Of a stretch of 64,000 nt of DNA, positions 53,701 through 61,856 are shown in pieces. The stretch lies in contig NZ_JBPSEH010000006.1 in NCBI RefSeq assembly GCF_051488685.1, forward strand, positions 62,001 through 126,000, in the 5' to 3' direction. The position numbers and the translations under genes were made by a program. The notes under the pieces were generated by a model. The model did not search any database. It worked only from the letters and a program-made list of their open reading frames with translations, and was not told the DNA's origin. Position 1 is the stretch's first letter. Each line of letters starts with the position of its first letter. Source of the DNA: Melioribacter sp051488685. GTDB taxonomy: Bacteria > Bacteroidota > Ignavibacteria > Ignavibacteriales > Melioribacteraceae.

Positions 53701-54064
53701 AACGAATATATCGATTCAAACCTTCGCCTAATGAAGCTATCCAGAGGTCTTTGTTTTTGTCCTCAACAATCGAGTAAAACCCCTGGCCCAAAATGCTGGT
53801 TGAATCATCTGGATCAGTTTTGTAGACCTTAAAACCAAAACCGTCGTATCTATTGAGACCGTCAAAAGTTCCGAACCATAAAAATCCCTCAGAATCCTGA
53901 AAAATACATAATACTGTATTCTGGGAAAGACCATCCTCTGAGGTTAGATGTTCAAAACGATATTCTTGAGCGGTTGTTATTCCAGATTTGAAATAGAGTG
54001 TTAAAAAAAATAATATATAAGTAACAGGCAACTGCCCTTTTATGAAATCTATCAAATTGTGCAT
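50723..54064 (-). CDS. Membrane histidine kinase with two-component-regulator-propeller sensor
   Basis: This 1113-residue protein has a signal anchor (TYILFFLTLYF), two seven-bladed propellers made of repeats such as DSEGFLWFGTFDGLNRY and GNLWIGTNKGISKF (about 35-690), a Y_Y_Y domain (about 720-800, YAYKMEGLDNNWY), one transmembrane segment (about 808-832), a coiled coil, the HisKA domain with His897 in QMSHEIRSP, and HATPase_c (DNAIKYT, SDTGIGI, GNGLGLALV). This is the sensor part of Bacteroidota hybrid two-component systems that detect oligosaccharides in the periplasm. It stops after the ATPase domain: there is no receiver and no AraC-type DNA-binding domain, so a separate response regulator is needed and none is in the window. 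It is convergent with GH29 and probably senses products of this locus. Confidence 0.9.
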   Translation of the reverse strand: MHNLIDFIKGQLPVTYILFFLTLYFKSGITTAQEYRFEHLTSEDGLSQNTVLCIFQDSEGFLWFGTFDGLNRYDGFGFKVYKTDPDDSTSILGQGFYSIVEDKNKDLWIASLGEGLNRYIRSQDKFSRYRREDRSNNPLISNRVRALLYDSKGRLWIGTEKGLCRYDFETDRFIDYTQIIPFHKYERSEYITSLAEDSTGIIWVGAWNGLIKFNPENNSSEFYFNIPGNDNSLQSNFVNALFVDKRGQLWLGTSEGLHRYSSKNNNFIRYYNPFTAKSPDKTIRSIIEDDDGNLWIATNINGLFRFDKSKEKFTSFHYQHNNPYSLNSNNVFSLYKDNGGIIWIGTNGGGVNKLDFKKSRFRFVNLPDNDSYGNPAMIYSILEDKNGYLWIGTYGNGVYRFNPSRKGFVKFTNNADDSHSLIDNRIRTIYQDRDGEIWISTDQGVSRYDPLRNNFINYTTPQLSSYLMFSITQINTGEILFASYGGGLNIYDKRRKSFIYLKHNPRDTNSIASDNLWVAFQDSKGRIWIGTDESGLDLFDYKNKTFKHFKHIPNNSNSISDNKVLSLFEDSRGNLWVATVQGINRVITDEKGNISFKSYTKKDGLPDNNIQSILEDFEGNLWIGTNKGISKFNPSNNSFINFDKSNGLPSNEYYVRSAVKLKTTGEFIFGGNKGMVMFKPDEIIIDTIPPKVVLTDFELFNSPVKIGDEIDGNVILPKHISYLNEIHLTYKQNVFTIKFAAMNFSAPDKNSYAYKMEGLDNNWYYIGNLNYAVFSRIPPGKYTLYIKAANSFGYWNEKGVKINIIIHPPFYQTWWFRLLAASVILLAIFTSYRLKINSVRKRQSELESLIREKTTLNEKLIREINERKEIEQELLKAKEKAESSEKLKSEFLAQMSHEIRSPINTILNFVDLIRESVDSEKDQLLKESFESIDKAGDRIVRTIDLILNMSELQTGSYETHFKDINLGNLLDELFLEFEHKARKKNLDLVLNVKDVNLTVYADEYSLTQIIINLTDNAIKYTFKGKIEIAAYRDDKMNVTIKISDTGIGISKEYLPYLFSAFSQEQRGYTRQFEGNGLGLALVKRYCEINNADISVESEKGVGTTFTIIFKNKH

Positions 54065-54170
54065 GCTGTAAAATAGTTATATCTTTATTTATTATCGAGC
54101 AAAATTACAATTTATTTTAATGAACTGGATGACTGGGATAAATGTTACAATCTCAATAAATGGAGGAATT

Positions 54171-54710
54171 ATGTTAAGGAAAGTCGTTTTTTTATTTTTA
54201 TCATTCACTCTGGTTTTTCCACAAACCAAAAGCAATATTTATGATTTCAACGTTAAAGATATCGATGGGAAAGACGTGTCACTAAGTAAGTACAGAGGAA
54301 AGGTTTTGTTAATTGTTAACGTAGCCAGTAAATGCGGCTTTACGCCCCAGTATGAAGGACTTCAAAAAATATATGAAAAATATAAAGAGAGAGGGTTTGA
54401 GATACTTGCATTCCCGTGCAACGACTTTAATGGCCAGGAGCCAGGTACAAATGAAGAAATTAAAGAATTTTGTACAACAAATTATAATGTTACATTTAAT
54501 TTGTTCGATAAAATCCACGTACTTGGAAAAAATAAAGCGCCACTTTATGAATTCCTGATTAATTACAACGGGATTGAAACCGGCGACGTAAAGTGGAATT
54601 TCGAAAAATTTATTGTTGATAGAAACGGGAAAGTTGTCGCCCGATTTCGCAGCGCTGTAAAACCAGACAGCAGGGAAGTTATCGGACAAATTGAAAAATT
54701 ACTTAACTGA
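54171..54710 (+). CDS. Glutathione peroxidase-family thiol peroxidase, exported
   Basis: The ATG at 54171 follows TGGAGGAATT and gives a signal peptide (MLRKVVFLFLSFTLVF), making 179 residues; an in-frame ATG at 54120 lacks a ribosome site. The protein has all GPx blocks: NVASKCGFTPQYEGL with the peroxidatic Cys, FEILAFPCNDFNGQEPGTN with the probable resolving Cys and the Gln of the catalytic triad, and VKWNFEKFIVDRNG with the Trp and Asn. It reduces hydrogen or lipid peroxides, most bacterial members using thioredoxin-like proteins. The signal suggests action in the periplasm. It is convergent with the TerB-like gene, with three bases between stops. Confidence 0.92.
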   Translation: MLRKVVFLFLSFTLVFPQTKSNIYDFNVKDIDGKDVSLSKYRGKVLLIVNVASKCGFTPQYEGLQKIYEKYKERGFEILAFPCNDFNGQEPGTNEEIKEFCTTNYNVTFNLFDKIHVLGKNKAPLYEFLINYNGIETGDVKWNFEKFIVDRNGKVVARFRSAVKPDSREVIGQIEKLLN

Positions 54711-54713
54711 AAA

Positions 54714-55148
54714 TCAATTAAGTCCCAGTTCCTGCTTAACTTCCTGTTTAGCTGCAATGATGTCTCTGTGACTCAATTTCAGATTGTTAGTTACTAATCT
54801 GACTAGATGGTCTTCGTAACGATTTAAGTCTTTGTCTGCAAATATCAAATGCCATATATGTTTGACCAGCGTGTATTTTTCGTCTTCGTTGAGATATTGA
54901 TTAATAACATTGGTGAATTCATAAATACTTACGCTATGTAACACTGCATCTTCGGCAATATCGAGAAGCTCATGGACTTCTTCGTCGTTTAATTTGAATA
55001 ATTTTTTTATCGATTTAATTAGGGTTTGTCTTTCGTCGTTTGTAAATTGATTATCCGCTCTTGCAATTTCAAGAAAGATAGAAGCGGCTGCTAATTGTAA
55101 TTTTTTGTTAGATTTTTGATTCTTTAAGATAGCATCGAGATTCGACAT
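54714..55148 (-). CDS. TerB-like helical protein
   Basis: This 144-residue, all-helical soluble protein resembles the tellurite-resistance TerB family: KLQLAAASIFLEIARADNQFTNDER in the first half and HLIFADKDLNRYEDHLVRLV in the second form the paired acidic metal-binding helices typical of TerB. The protein lacks signal peptide and membrane segments. TerB proteins bind divalent metals and appear in stress-related membrane complexes. Many stand-alone copies have unknown roles. No other ter genes are nearby, and it faces a peroxidase gene, so a general stress role is only a guess. Confidence 0.75.
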   Translation of the reverse strand: MSNLDAILKNQKSNKKLQLAAASIFLEIARADNQFTNDERQTLIKSIKKLFKLNDEEVHELLDIAEDAVLHSVSIYEFTNVINQYLNEDEKYTLVKHIWHLIFADKDLNRYEDHLVRLVTNNLKLSHRDIIAAKQEVKQELGLN

Positions 55149-55428
55149 TTAATTTACTCCAATATTCGTATGAAATTTCGTCGGATAATATAAAAAAGAT
55201 AATTGATAGAATTTTGATTATTTGTAGCTAGAGAGAAAAAATTTTCCCTCACATTTTGAAAACGGCCCAAAAACGAAGGGAATAAATAAATCAATTGAGT
55301 AATTTTATTTTTTTTGTTTTAGGCAATTGCTAAAAAAATATTTTTTAATTAAGTTACCATTCCCACGTGAGAGACAGAAGCTCTTAAAGTAATAAACAAG
55401 TTTCGTTCACCAATTGATTGGAGAACAC

Positions 55429-58400
55429 ATGAAGGTTAATCGTATCTTTACAGTCGAGGGGAAGGACCCTTTTGAATCAATTGAGTTTGTAAAACGTACA
55501 TCTGAGATTAAAAATCCGGATGGTTCAATAGTCTTCCGAATGGAAGAAGTTACGGTACCTAAAGAATGGTCGCAGGTAGCAACAGATATTATTGCGCAAA
55601 AGTATTTCAGAAAAGCGGGTATACCTAAATTGCTTAAAAAGGTAAAGGAAGAAGGGGTGCCCAAGTGGTTGCAGCCCTCTGTACCTGACCTAAAATTAAG
55701 TGAATTGCCCGAAAAAGACCGATTTACATCCGAAACCGACGCACGGCAGGTATTTCATCGATTGGCCGGCACATGGACTTACTGGGGCTGGAAAGCTAAA
55801 TATTTCGATTCAGAAGGGGATGCAAGGGCATTTTACGATGAACTGGTTTATATGCTGGCAAAACAATATGCAGCTCCCAATTCGCCACAATGGTTCAATA
55901 CAGGGTTAAACTGGGCATACGGCATCAACGGACCAGCTCAAGGCCATTATTATGTCGATTTCCAAACTGGCGAATTAACGCAATCTGAAGATGCATATAC
56001 ACATCCACAGCCACACGCATGTTTTATTCAATCGATAAAAGACGACCTTGTCAACGAAGGTGGTATCATGGATCTCTGGGTACGCGAAGCACGCCTCTTC
56101 AAATATGGCTCGGGCACAGGCACAAACTTTTCTGATATCAGAGGAATAAATGAACCTCTCAGCGGTGGCGGTAAATCGTCCGGTTTGATGTCCTTCCTGA
56201 AAATCGGCGATAGGTCGGCCGGAGCTATTAAGTCCGGCGGCACTACACGTCGCGCTGCTAAAATGGTAACTCTCGATATCGACCATCCCGATATTGAGGA
56301 ATATATAAACTGGAAAGTTGTTGAGGAACAAAAAGTTGCAGCGCTGGTGGCAGGTTCGAAAATTTGCAATTTTCACTTAAATAATATAATGAAGGCCTGC
56401 TACGAAGAACATCCCGAAAACGACCGTTTTAACAAAAGAACAAATTTAAAACTGAGGAAAGCAGTCATCGAAGCACGCAAGGCAAAAGTTCCCGAAAATT
56501 ATATCGATCGCGTAATCAAATTAGCCAAGATGGGATTCCGTTCAATCGAATTTCCAATTTATGACACCGACTGGAATTCAGAAGCCTACGCAACCGTTTC
56601 GGGGCAGAATTCGAATAACTCTGTACGCGTTTCGAATGATTTTATGAAAGCTGTTTTAAACGACGAAGAATGGAATCTTTACTGGCGCACCGAAAAAAAG
56701 AAAGCTGCCAAAGAAGGAAGAAAACCAGTTCCATGCAAGACATTGAAAGCAAGAGACTTGTGGGATCAAATTGCATACGCGGCCTGGTCGTGTGCAGACC
56801 CCGGCTTACAATATGACACTACAATTAATGAATGGCACACCTGTCCAAAAAGTGGTAGGATTAGGGCTTCAAATCCATGTAGTGAATATATGTTCCTCGA
56901 TGATACGGCTTGTAACCTGGCATCTTTAAATCTTGTCCGTTTCTATGACGAAAATAACCATAAATTTAATATCGAAGCTTATCGGCATGCCGTAAGACTC
57001 TGGACGATTGTACTGGAAATAAGCGTATTGATGGCTCAATATCCCAGCAAAGAGGTGGCGATAAACAGTTATGAATTCAGAACACTTGGACTGGGTTATG
57101 CAAATCTCGGCTCCTTATTGATGCGCCAGGGAATACCGTACGACAGCAAAGAGGCCACTGCAATTACAGGTGCATTGACAGCAATTATGCATATGCATGC
57201 TTACGCTACATCGGCTGAAATGGCAAAAGAATTAGGTACATTCAAACGTTATTCTGAAAACAAAGAGGATATGCTGAGGGTAATTCGAAATCATCACCGA
57301 GCTGCCTATAATGTACCTGCAAAAGAATACGAAGGACTTTCGATAATTCCGATGGGAATTGACCCTGAATATTGCCCATCCGATCTATTGAAAGCAGCCC
57401 GTCAGGATGCCGACCTCGCTCTGGAAATGGGCGAAAAATACGGTTTCAGAAACGCTCAGGTTACCGTTATTGCTCCTACAGGCACAATCGGTTTGGTAAT
57501 GGACTGCGATACCACAGGAATTGAACCCGATTATGCGCTCGTTAAATTCAAAAAACTCGCAGGTGGAGGTTATTTCAAAATTATTAATCAATCGATTCCT
57601 CCTGCGCTCAGAAAACTTGGCTACAACGAAGATCAGATTAAAGAAATCGTTAAATATGCCAAAGGGTCAGGAACCTTAGAAGGATGCCCTTATATCAATC
57701 ACGAATCCCTTAAAGCAAAAGGTTTTACTGAAGAAATACTGAACAAAATTGATAATATACTTCCCACTGTATTCGAAATCAGCTTCGCATTCAATAAATA
57801 TACCTTAGGTGAAAAGTTCTTGAAAGAACAGCTCGGTTTTACCGAAGAGCAAATTAATGACATTGAATTCGATTTATTGACTGAACTCGGCTTTACACGT
57901 GAAGAAATTTCGGCAGCCAACGATTACGTTTGTGGTACAATGACAATTGAAGGTGCCCCTTTTCTTAAATACGAGCATTATCCCGTTTTTGACTGTGCCA
58001 ATAAGTGCGGCAAAAGGGGAACTCGTTTTATAAAGCCAGAAGCTCATATAAGAATGATGGCGGCCGCTCAACCTTTTATTTCCGGTGCAATTTCCAAAAC
58101 CATAAATCTACCGAACTCAGCTGAAATCGAAGATATTAAAAATGCATATATGCTGTCGTGGAAACTTGGATGTAAAGCCAATGCACTCTATCGCGATGGT
58201 TCCAAGCTTTCACAACCTCTTAATACTATGACCGAAGAGGAAATTGAGGAAATTCTCGAAAAGAAAGAAGAAAACGATATTGTAAAGATTGCGGAAAAAA
58301 TTATTCACCGATATATTGCCAAAAGAAGAAGACTGCCCGACAGAAGAACCGGTTATACCCAAAAAGTGAAGATTAACGGACAATCGGTTTATCTTCGTAC

Positions 58401-59007
58401 GGGAGAATATGAAAATGGACAGCTCGGCGAAATCTTTATTGATATGCACAAAGAAGGAGCTGCATTCCGAAGTCTTTTGAATTGTTTTGCCATCTCAATT
58501 TCCCTCGGATTACAGCACGGTGTACCTCTCGAAGAATTTGTGGACGCATTTGTATTTACTCGTTTCGAACCGAGTGGTATTGTAACTGGTCACCGCAGAA
58601 TTAAAATGGCAACTTCTGTAATCGATTATATTTTCAGAGAACTGGCTGTCACTTATCTCGGTAGAAACGACCTGGCGCATGTCGACGAAGAAGAAGTAGC
58701 GGGTAATCGGAAACAAGCCGCTGCTTCCTGCCGTACTATTGTCGAAACCGACTATGTCGACGAGGAAGTGGTTAGTGAAAGAATGGTAGAACTCGATAAA
58801 AATTCAGAAAAAGACAATGGCAAATGGACTTCCTCTCCTAAGGTGGAAGACAAAATTAAAATGATTTCGCGTAACGATCCTGTAGCCAAAGCACGCGAAC
58901 AAGGATACACCGGCGATATTTGTCCCGAATGCCAGAGCATGACGATGGTACGTAACGGAACTTGTTTGAAATGCACTACTTGCGGAGCTACTACCGGCTG
59001 CAGTTGA
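55429..59007 (+). CDS. nrdJ: Adenosylcobalamin-dependent ribonucleotide reductase (class II)
   Basis: I use the ATG at 55429, behind TTGGAGA, giving 1192 residues; an in-frame TTG at 55414 overlaps the ribosome site. The protein matches B12-dependent NrdJ: YAAPNSPQWFNTGLNWAYG, GSGTGTNFSDIRG, RASNPCSEYMFLDDTACNLA, VIAPTGTIGLVMDCDTTGIE, and a C-terminal tail CPECQSM ... CLKCTTCGATTGCS with a Cys-rich ribbon that passes electrons to the active site. It reduces ribonucleotides to deoxyribonucleotides without oxygen. A long insertion with ELGF-type repeats (about residues 765-840) is common in this branch. The gene is monocistronic, ends at a strong terminator, and adds to the organism's cobalamin need. 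No cobalamin riboswitch was seen in the 280-base gap upstream, which is AT-rich. Confidence 0.95.
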   Translation: MKVNRIFTVEGKDPFESIEFVKRTSEIKNPDGSIVFRMEEVTVPKEWSQVATDIIAQKYFRKAGIPKLLKKVKEEGVPKWLQPSVPDLKLSELPEKDRFTSETDARQVFHRLAGTWTYWGWKAKYFDSEGDARAFYDELVYMLAKQYAAPNSPQWFNTGLNWAYGINGPAQGHYYVDFQTGELTQSEDAYTHPQPHACFIQSIKDDLVNEGGIMDLWVREARLFKYGSGTGTNFSDIRGINEPLSGGGKSSGLMSFLKIGDRSAGAIKSGGTTRRAAKMVTLDIDHPDIEEYINWKVVEEQKVAALVAGSKICNFHLNNIMKACYEEHPENDRFNKRTNLKLRKAVIEARKAKVPENYIDRVIKLAKMGFRSIEFPIYDTDWNSEAYATVSGQNSNNSVRVSNDFMKAVLNDEEWNLYWRTEKKKAAKEGRKPVPCKTLKARDLWDQIAYAAWSCADPGLQYDTTINEWHTCPKSGRIRASNPCSEYMFLDDTACNLASLNLVRFYDENNHKFNIEAYRHAVRLWTIVLEISVLMAQYPSKEVAINSYEFRTLGLGYANLGSLLMRQGIPYDSKEATAITGALTAIMHMHAYATSAEMAKELGTFKRYSENKEDMLRVIRNHHRAAYNVPAKEYEGLSIIPMGIDPEYCPSDLLKAARQDADLALEMGEKYGFRNAQVTVIAPTGTIGLVMDCDTTGIEPDYALVKFKKLAGGGYFKIINQSIPPALRKLGYNEDQIKEIVKYAKGSGTLEGCPYINHESLKAKGFTEEILNKIDNILPTVFEISFAFNKYTLGEKFLKEQLGFTEEQINDIEFDLLTELGFTREEISAANDYVCGTMTIEGAPFLKYEHYPVFDCANKCGKRGTRFIKPEAHIRMMAAAQPFISGAISKTINLPNSAEIEDIKNAYMLSWKLGCKANALYRDGSKLSQPLNTMTEEEIEEILEKKEENDIVKIAEKIIHRYIAKRRRLPDRRTGYTQKVKINGQSVYLRTGEYENGQLGEIFIDMHKEGAAFRSLLNCFAISISLGLQHGVPLEEFVDAFVFTRFEPSGIVTGHRRIKMATSVIDYIFRELAVTYLGRNDLAHVDEEEVAGNRKQAAASCRTIVETDYVDEEVVSERMVELDKNSEKDNGKWTSSPKVEDKIKMISRNDPVAKAREQGYTGDICPECQSMTMVRNGTCLKCTTCGATTGCS

Positions 59008-59018
59008 TTTTTTTTACG

Positions 59019-59045
59019 AAGGGGGGCATATTGCCCCCTTTTTTA
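59019..59045 (+). terminator. Rho-independent terminator of nrdJ
   Basis: GGGGGCA (59022-59028) pairs with TGCCCCC (59032-59038) across a 3-base loop, extended by outer pairs, and followed by a run of six T. It lies 11 bases after the nrdJ stop. Confidence 0.93.
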
Positions 59046-59158
59046 TTTTTATAAAGGATTACGAGATTTTTTATATTTACCCAGTTCATTTTGATTATGT
59101 CCATTTTAATTGACTTTTTACCCTAAAAGGGATAGTTTTTCAGTCTTGATTTAGAATT

Positions 59159-59845
59159 ATGATTGCCGAAAATATTAAAAATATACTGGATCGAATTGAG
59201 AGAGTATGCAATCGTTGCGGGCGCAGCTCAACGGAAATTAAGTTAATCGGCGTTACTAAAACCGTTCCTGAAGAAACTATTATCGAAGCTTATAATGCCG
59301 GGCTCAAAGTATTTGGCGAAAATAAAGCCCAGGAATTAAAAGACAAAGCAGATAATCTTGCCGATTACAGCGATATTGAATGGCATTTTATCGGCCATCT
59401 GCAGACGAACAAAGTTAAGTACGTTATTGATAAAGCCGAATATATACATTCGGTCGATTCGTTGAAACTTGCTGAAGAAATTGAAAAAAGAGCACAGAAA
59501 ATTTCGAAAATCCAGAACGTTCTACTGGAAATTAAAACCTCTGAAGAAGTTTCCAAATTCGGATTGACAGATACGGATGAAATCTATCGCTTAGCAGAAT
59601 TTTGTAAAAAATCTGCAAATTTAAAACTAACGGGTTTAATGACTATTGCTCCTTTTACAGATGACAAAAAGATCGTCCGAAATGCATTTATAAATTTGAA
59701 AAAGTTAAAAGAAAAATTGACAAGCGACGGTTTTGAAATGACTGAACTGTCGATGGGTATGACGAGCGACTTTGAAATTGCTATTGAAGAAGGAGCAACG
59801 ATGGTACGGATTGGAACGGCAATTTTTGGAGAGAGGAGTAAATAA
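59159..59845 (+). CDS. yggS: YggS-family PLP homeostasis protein
   Basis: The 228-residue protein is a single PLP-binding barrel of the YggS/PROSC (PLPBP) family. The PLP lysine lies in KLIGVTKTVPEE, followed by FGENKAQELKDK, WHFIGHLQTNKVKY, IHSVDSLKLAEEI, LLEIKTSEEVSKFGL and the phosphate-binding end MGMTSDFEIAIEEGATMVRIG. It balances free PLP and amino-acid pools and has no enzyme reaction firmly assigned. It leads an operon with divIVA, pnp, a membrane protein and ileS. The yggS-divIVA pairing is a familiar arrangement near cell-division genes in many bacteria. No clear ribosome site precedes the ATG. Confidence 0.93.
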   Translation: MIAENIKNILDRIERVCNRCGRSSTEIKLIGVTKTVPEETIIEAYNAGLKVFGENKAQELKDKADNLADYSDIEWHFIGHLQTNKVKYVIDKAEYIHSVDSLKLAEEIEKRAQKISKIQNVLLEIKTSEEVSKFGLTDTDEIYRLAEFCKKSANLKLTGLMTIAPFTDDKKIVRNAFINLKKLKEKLTSDGFEMTELSMGMTSDFEIAIEEGATMVRIGTAIFGERSK

Positions 59846-59847
59846 AA

Positions 59848-60402
59848 ATGAAGTTTACTCCTTACGGCATAAAGAATCAGGAATTTAATAAATCCGTCAG
59901 AGGTTACGACAGAGACGAGGTTAAAGCCTTTTTGGAACGATTGGCCGATGAGTTTGAAAAAATATCAAGTGAAAACGAAAAATTGCAAAAAGAACTCGAG
60001 TTGAAGGAGGAACAATTAACTGAGTATAAAAGACTCGAAAAAAATTTGCAGGCAGCGCTGCTAAGTGCGACTGAAACAACATCAAAAGCGGTCGATTCTA
60101 CAAAAAAGCAAACCGCATTAATGATTAAAGAAGCGGAAATTAAAGCTACCCAAATGATCGAAAAAGCCAAAGCAAGCGCAGATGCATTGAGAGAGTCAAT
60201 AGTTAAACTGAGAGAAGAAAAAAAATTGTTGATTTCAAAATTAAAAGCTATGGTCGATACACAATCCAATTTAATGGAAATGATAGCTGATAAAAATAAA
60301 ACAATGCCGGATCTTAAATTGAGGAGAGAAATAAAAGACGATTCCCAAAAGGAAGAGCAAACCGATATTAACGTAGACGATATACTGGAGAAGTTGCTAT
60401 GA
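59848..60402 (+). CDS. DivIVA-domain coiled-coil protein
   Basis: The 184-residue protein starts two bases after the yggS stop with GAGAGGAG just upstream. Residues of about 1-35 (KFTPYGIKNQEFNKSVRGYDRDEVKAFL, shortened here to its key parts YGIKNQEF and GYDRDEV) form the membrane-curvature-binding DivIVA N-domain, where R and the FN-type residues matter. The rest, to about 150, is a long heptad coiled coil rich in Glu, Lys and Leu, with a flexible acidic tail. DivIVA proteins mark the septum or poles and recruit cell-wall or division proteins. Its end overlaps the pnp start by four bases (ATGA), so translation is coupled. Confidence 0.9.
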   Translation: MKFTPYGIKNQEFNKSVRGYDRDEVKAFLERLADEFEKISSENEKLQKELELKEEQLTEYKRLEKNLQAALLSATETTSKAVDSTKKQTALMIKEAEIKATQMIEKAKASADALRESIVKLREEKKLLISKLKAMVDTQSNLMEMIADKNKTMPDLKLRREIKDDSQKEEQTDINVDDILEKLL

Positions 60403-61220
60403 GTAAACTTATCGAAAATATTAATGAAACTTTGAATGTTATAAAAAAATATACGGATAAGAAATACGAAGTGGGGATCATCTTAGGAACTGGATTGGGT
60501 GGTCTGGTAAAAGAAATTGATGTCGAACATACGATCGACTATGGCGAACTACCTCACTTCCCACTTTCAACTGTAGAGTCGCATCAGGGAAAATTGATCT
60601 TCGGCAAAATCGGTAACAAAAACGTCGTTGCAATGCAGGGGAGATTTCATTACTACGAAGGATACTCCATGAAGCAAATTACTTATCCTGTTCGTGTAAT
60701 GAAATTTCTCGGAGTTAAATATTTAATGGTTTCAAATGCATGCGGAGGCATGAATCCTCTTTTCAAAAGAGGAGACATAATGTTGATTGTCGACCATATA
60801 AATTTATTGGGCGATAATCCTTTAATCGGTCCGAATGAAGACCAGTTAGGACCGAGATTTCCAGATATGAGCGAGCCTTACAGCAAGGAATTAATAAAAT
60901 TAGCGGAAGAAGCGGCTTTGAGAAATAAAATACGAATTCAAAAAGGGGTTTATGTGGCTGTCCCCGGACCAAATTTAGAAACTCGAGCAGAATACAGATT
61001 TTTGAGAACAATCGGCGCCGACGTCGTTGGAATGTCTACCGTTCCTGAAAATATAGTTGCCAATCACATGGGAATGAAGGTACTGGGTATAAGTATTATC
61101 ACAGACGAATGTTTTCCCGAAGCTCTCAAACCGGTATCATTGGATGAAATTCTGCAAGCAGCAAACGAAGCTGAACCGAAAATGACTTTGATAATGAAGG
61201 AAGTGATCGAAGCATTATGA
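60399..61220 (+). CDS. Purine nucleoside phosphorylase (PNP/MTAP family, trimeric type)
   Basis: The 273-residue protein has the family blocks GIILGTGLGGL (phosphate loop), VAMQGRFHYYEGYSM, LMVSNACGGMNPLFKRGD, VPGPNLETRAEYRFL and VGMSTVPENIVANHMGMKVLGIS, where the Glu of ETRAEY and the Asn of TDE-type ends bind the base (here ITDECFPE). It splits purine nucleosides with phosphate to base and ribose-1-phosphate, for salvage in the cytoplasm. The TDECFPEALKP variant, with Glu after Asp, differs from the TNxAxG of mammalian-type PNP but is usual in bacterial inosine/guanosine phosphorylases. It overlaps both neighbours by four bases in an ATGA arrangement. Confidence 0.92.
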   Translation: MSKLIENINETLNVIKKYTDKKYEVGIILGTGLGGLVKEIDVEHTIDYGELPHFPLSTVESHQGKLIFGKIGNKNVVAMQGRFHYYEGYSMKQITYPVRVMKFLGVKYLMVSNACGGMNPLFKRGDIMLIVDHINLLGDNPLIGPNEDQLGPRFPDMSEPYSKELIKLAEEAALRNKIRIQKGVYVAVPGPNLETRAEYRFLRTIGADVVGMSTVPENIVANHMGMKVLGISIITDECFPEALKPVSLDEILQAANEAEPKMTLIMKEVIEAL

Positions 61221-61831
61221 CAGAAAGAAAAAATATCTATTATGCAACACCGGGATTATTGGCTGTAATAATTTTTGCGTCGGATTTTTTGAGTACTGAA
61301 ATATTCAAGTCGGGTTATCAAGATTTTTCTGTATGGTTTCTTCTCTCGCTCTTTGCATTTGTATGCGGATGGCTTATTAATAAGACACTCGGTTATAATC
61401 ATGGAGGCAAAGTTATTTTTGCAGTGATAATTTCTGTTTCATTCATAAGCGTTGTTATGATAACGATGTTCAGGGAATATTTCGGTCTTAATGATCTGCT
61501 GGTTGAAAACATGATTCTTTATTTGTTGCGAAACGTTATGCTTGGCTCGATGGCACTATTTGGGATGGTCACGTGTGAACTTTTAATCATGCAGCGCGAT
61601 AAAATAGCTGGAGCAAAAAGTCGGGATGAGATTAAAAATTTACTTCAATCGGCTAAAAGAGAAGCTGATATTATAATCGACGAAGCTAAAATTGCTGCCG
61701 ACAAAATTATATACGAAGCTCAAAAAACAGCCGACGAAATTATCAGTCGTAAAAATCAGCTCGAAATGCAATTGAAAGAATTAATTGCAACTGAAAAAGA
61801 ATTAATCAAAAAATATGAAGCAGAAGAATAG
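61217..61831 (+). CDS. Membrane protein with four helices and cytoplasmic coiled coil, unknown function
   Basis: I do not recognise a family for this 204-residue protein. The first 125 residues hold four hydrophobic segments (around GLLAVIIFASDFL, WFLLSLFAFVCGWLI, VIFAVIISVSFISVVMI and LLRNVMLGSMALFGMV). The rest, from about 130, is a charged coiled coil with repeated alanine-rich heptads (READIIIDEAKIAADKIIYE). That tail resembles the coiled coils of DivIVA-associated and ATP-synthase b-like proteins, and the gene is in the same operon as divIVA, overlapping pnp by four bases. A role in anchoring a division or envelope complex is a context-based guess. It ends 25 bases before ileS. Confidence 0.75.
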   Translation: MTERKNIYYATPGLLAVIIFASDFLSTEIFKSGYQDFSVWFLLSLFAFVCGWLINKTLGYNHGGKVIFAVIISVSFISVVMITMFREYFGLNDLLVENMILYLLRNVMLGSMALFGMVTCELLIMQRDKIAGAKSRDEIKNLLQSAKREADIIIDEAKIAADKIIYEAQKTADEIISRKNQLEMQLKELIATEKELIKKYEAEE

Positions 61832-61856
61832 TTACTCATTAATATAGAGATAAAAG

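Noticed and set aside
54171..54710. Selenocysteine glutathione peroxidase
   Set aside because: The peroxidatic position in NVASKCGFT is an ordinary Cys codon, with no in-frame TGA.
55149..55428. Cobalamin riboswitch or NrdR box before nrdJ
   Set aside because: I looked for the B12-box and for NrdR-type repeats and found neither, only AT-rich DNA with a weak purine/pyrimidine inverted repeat.
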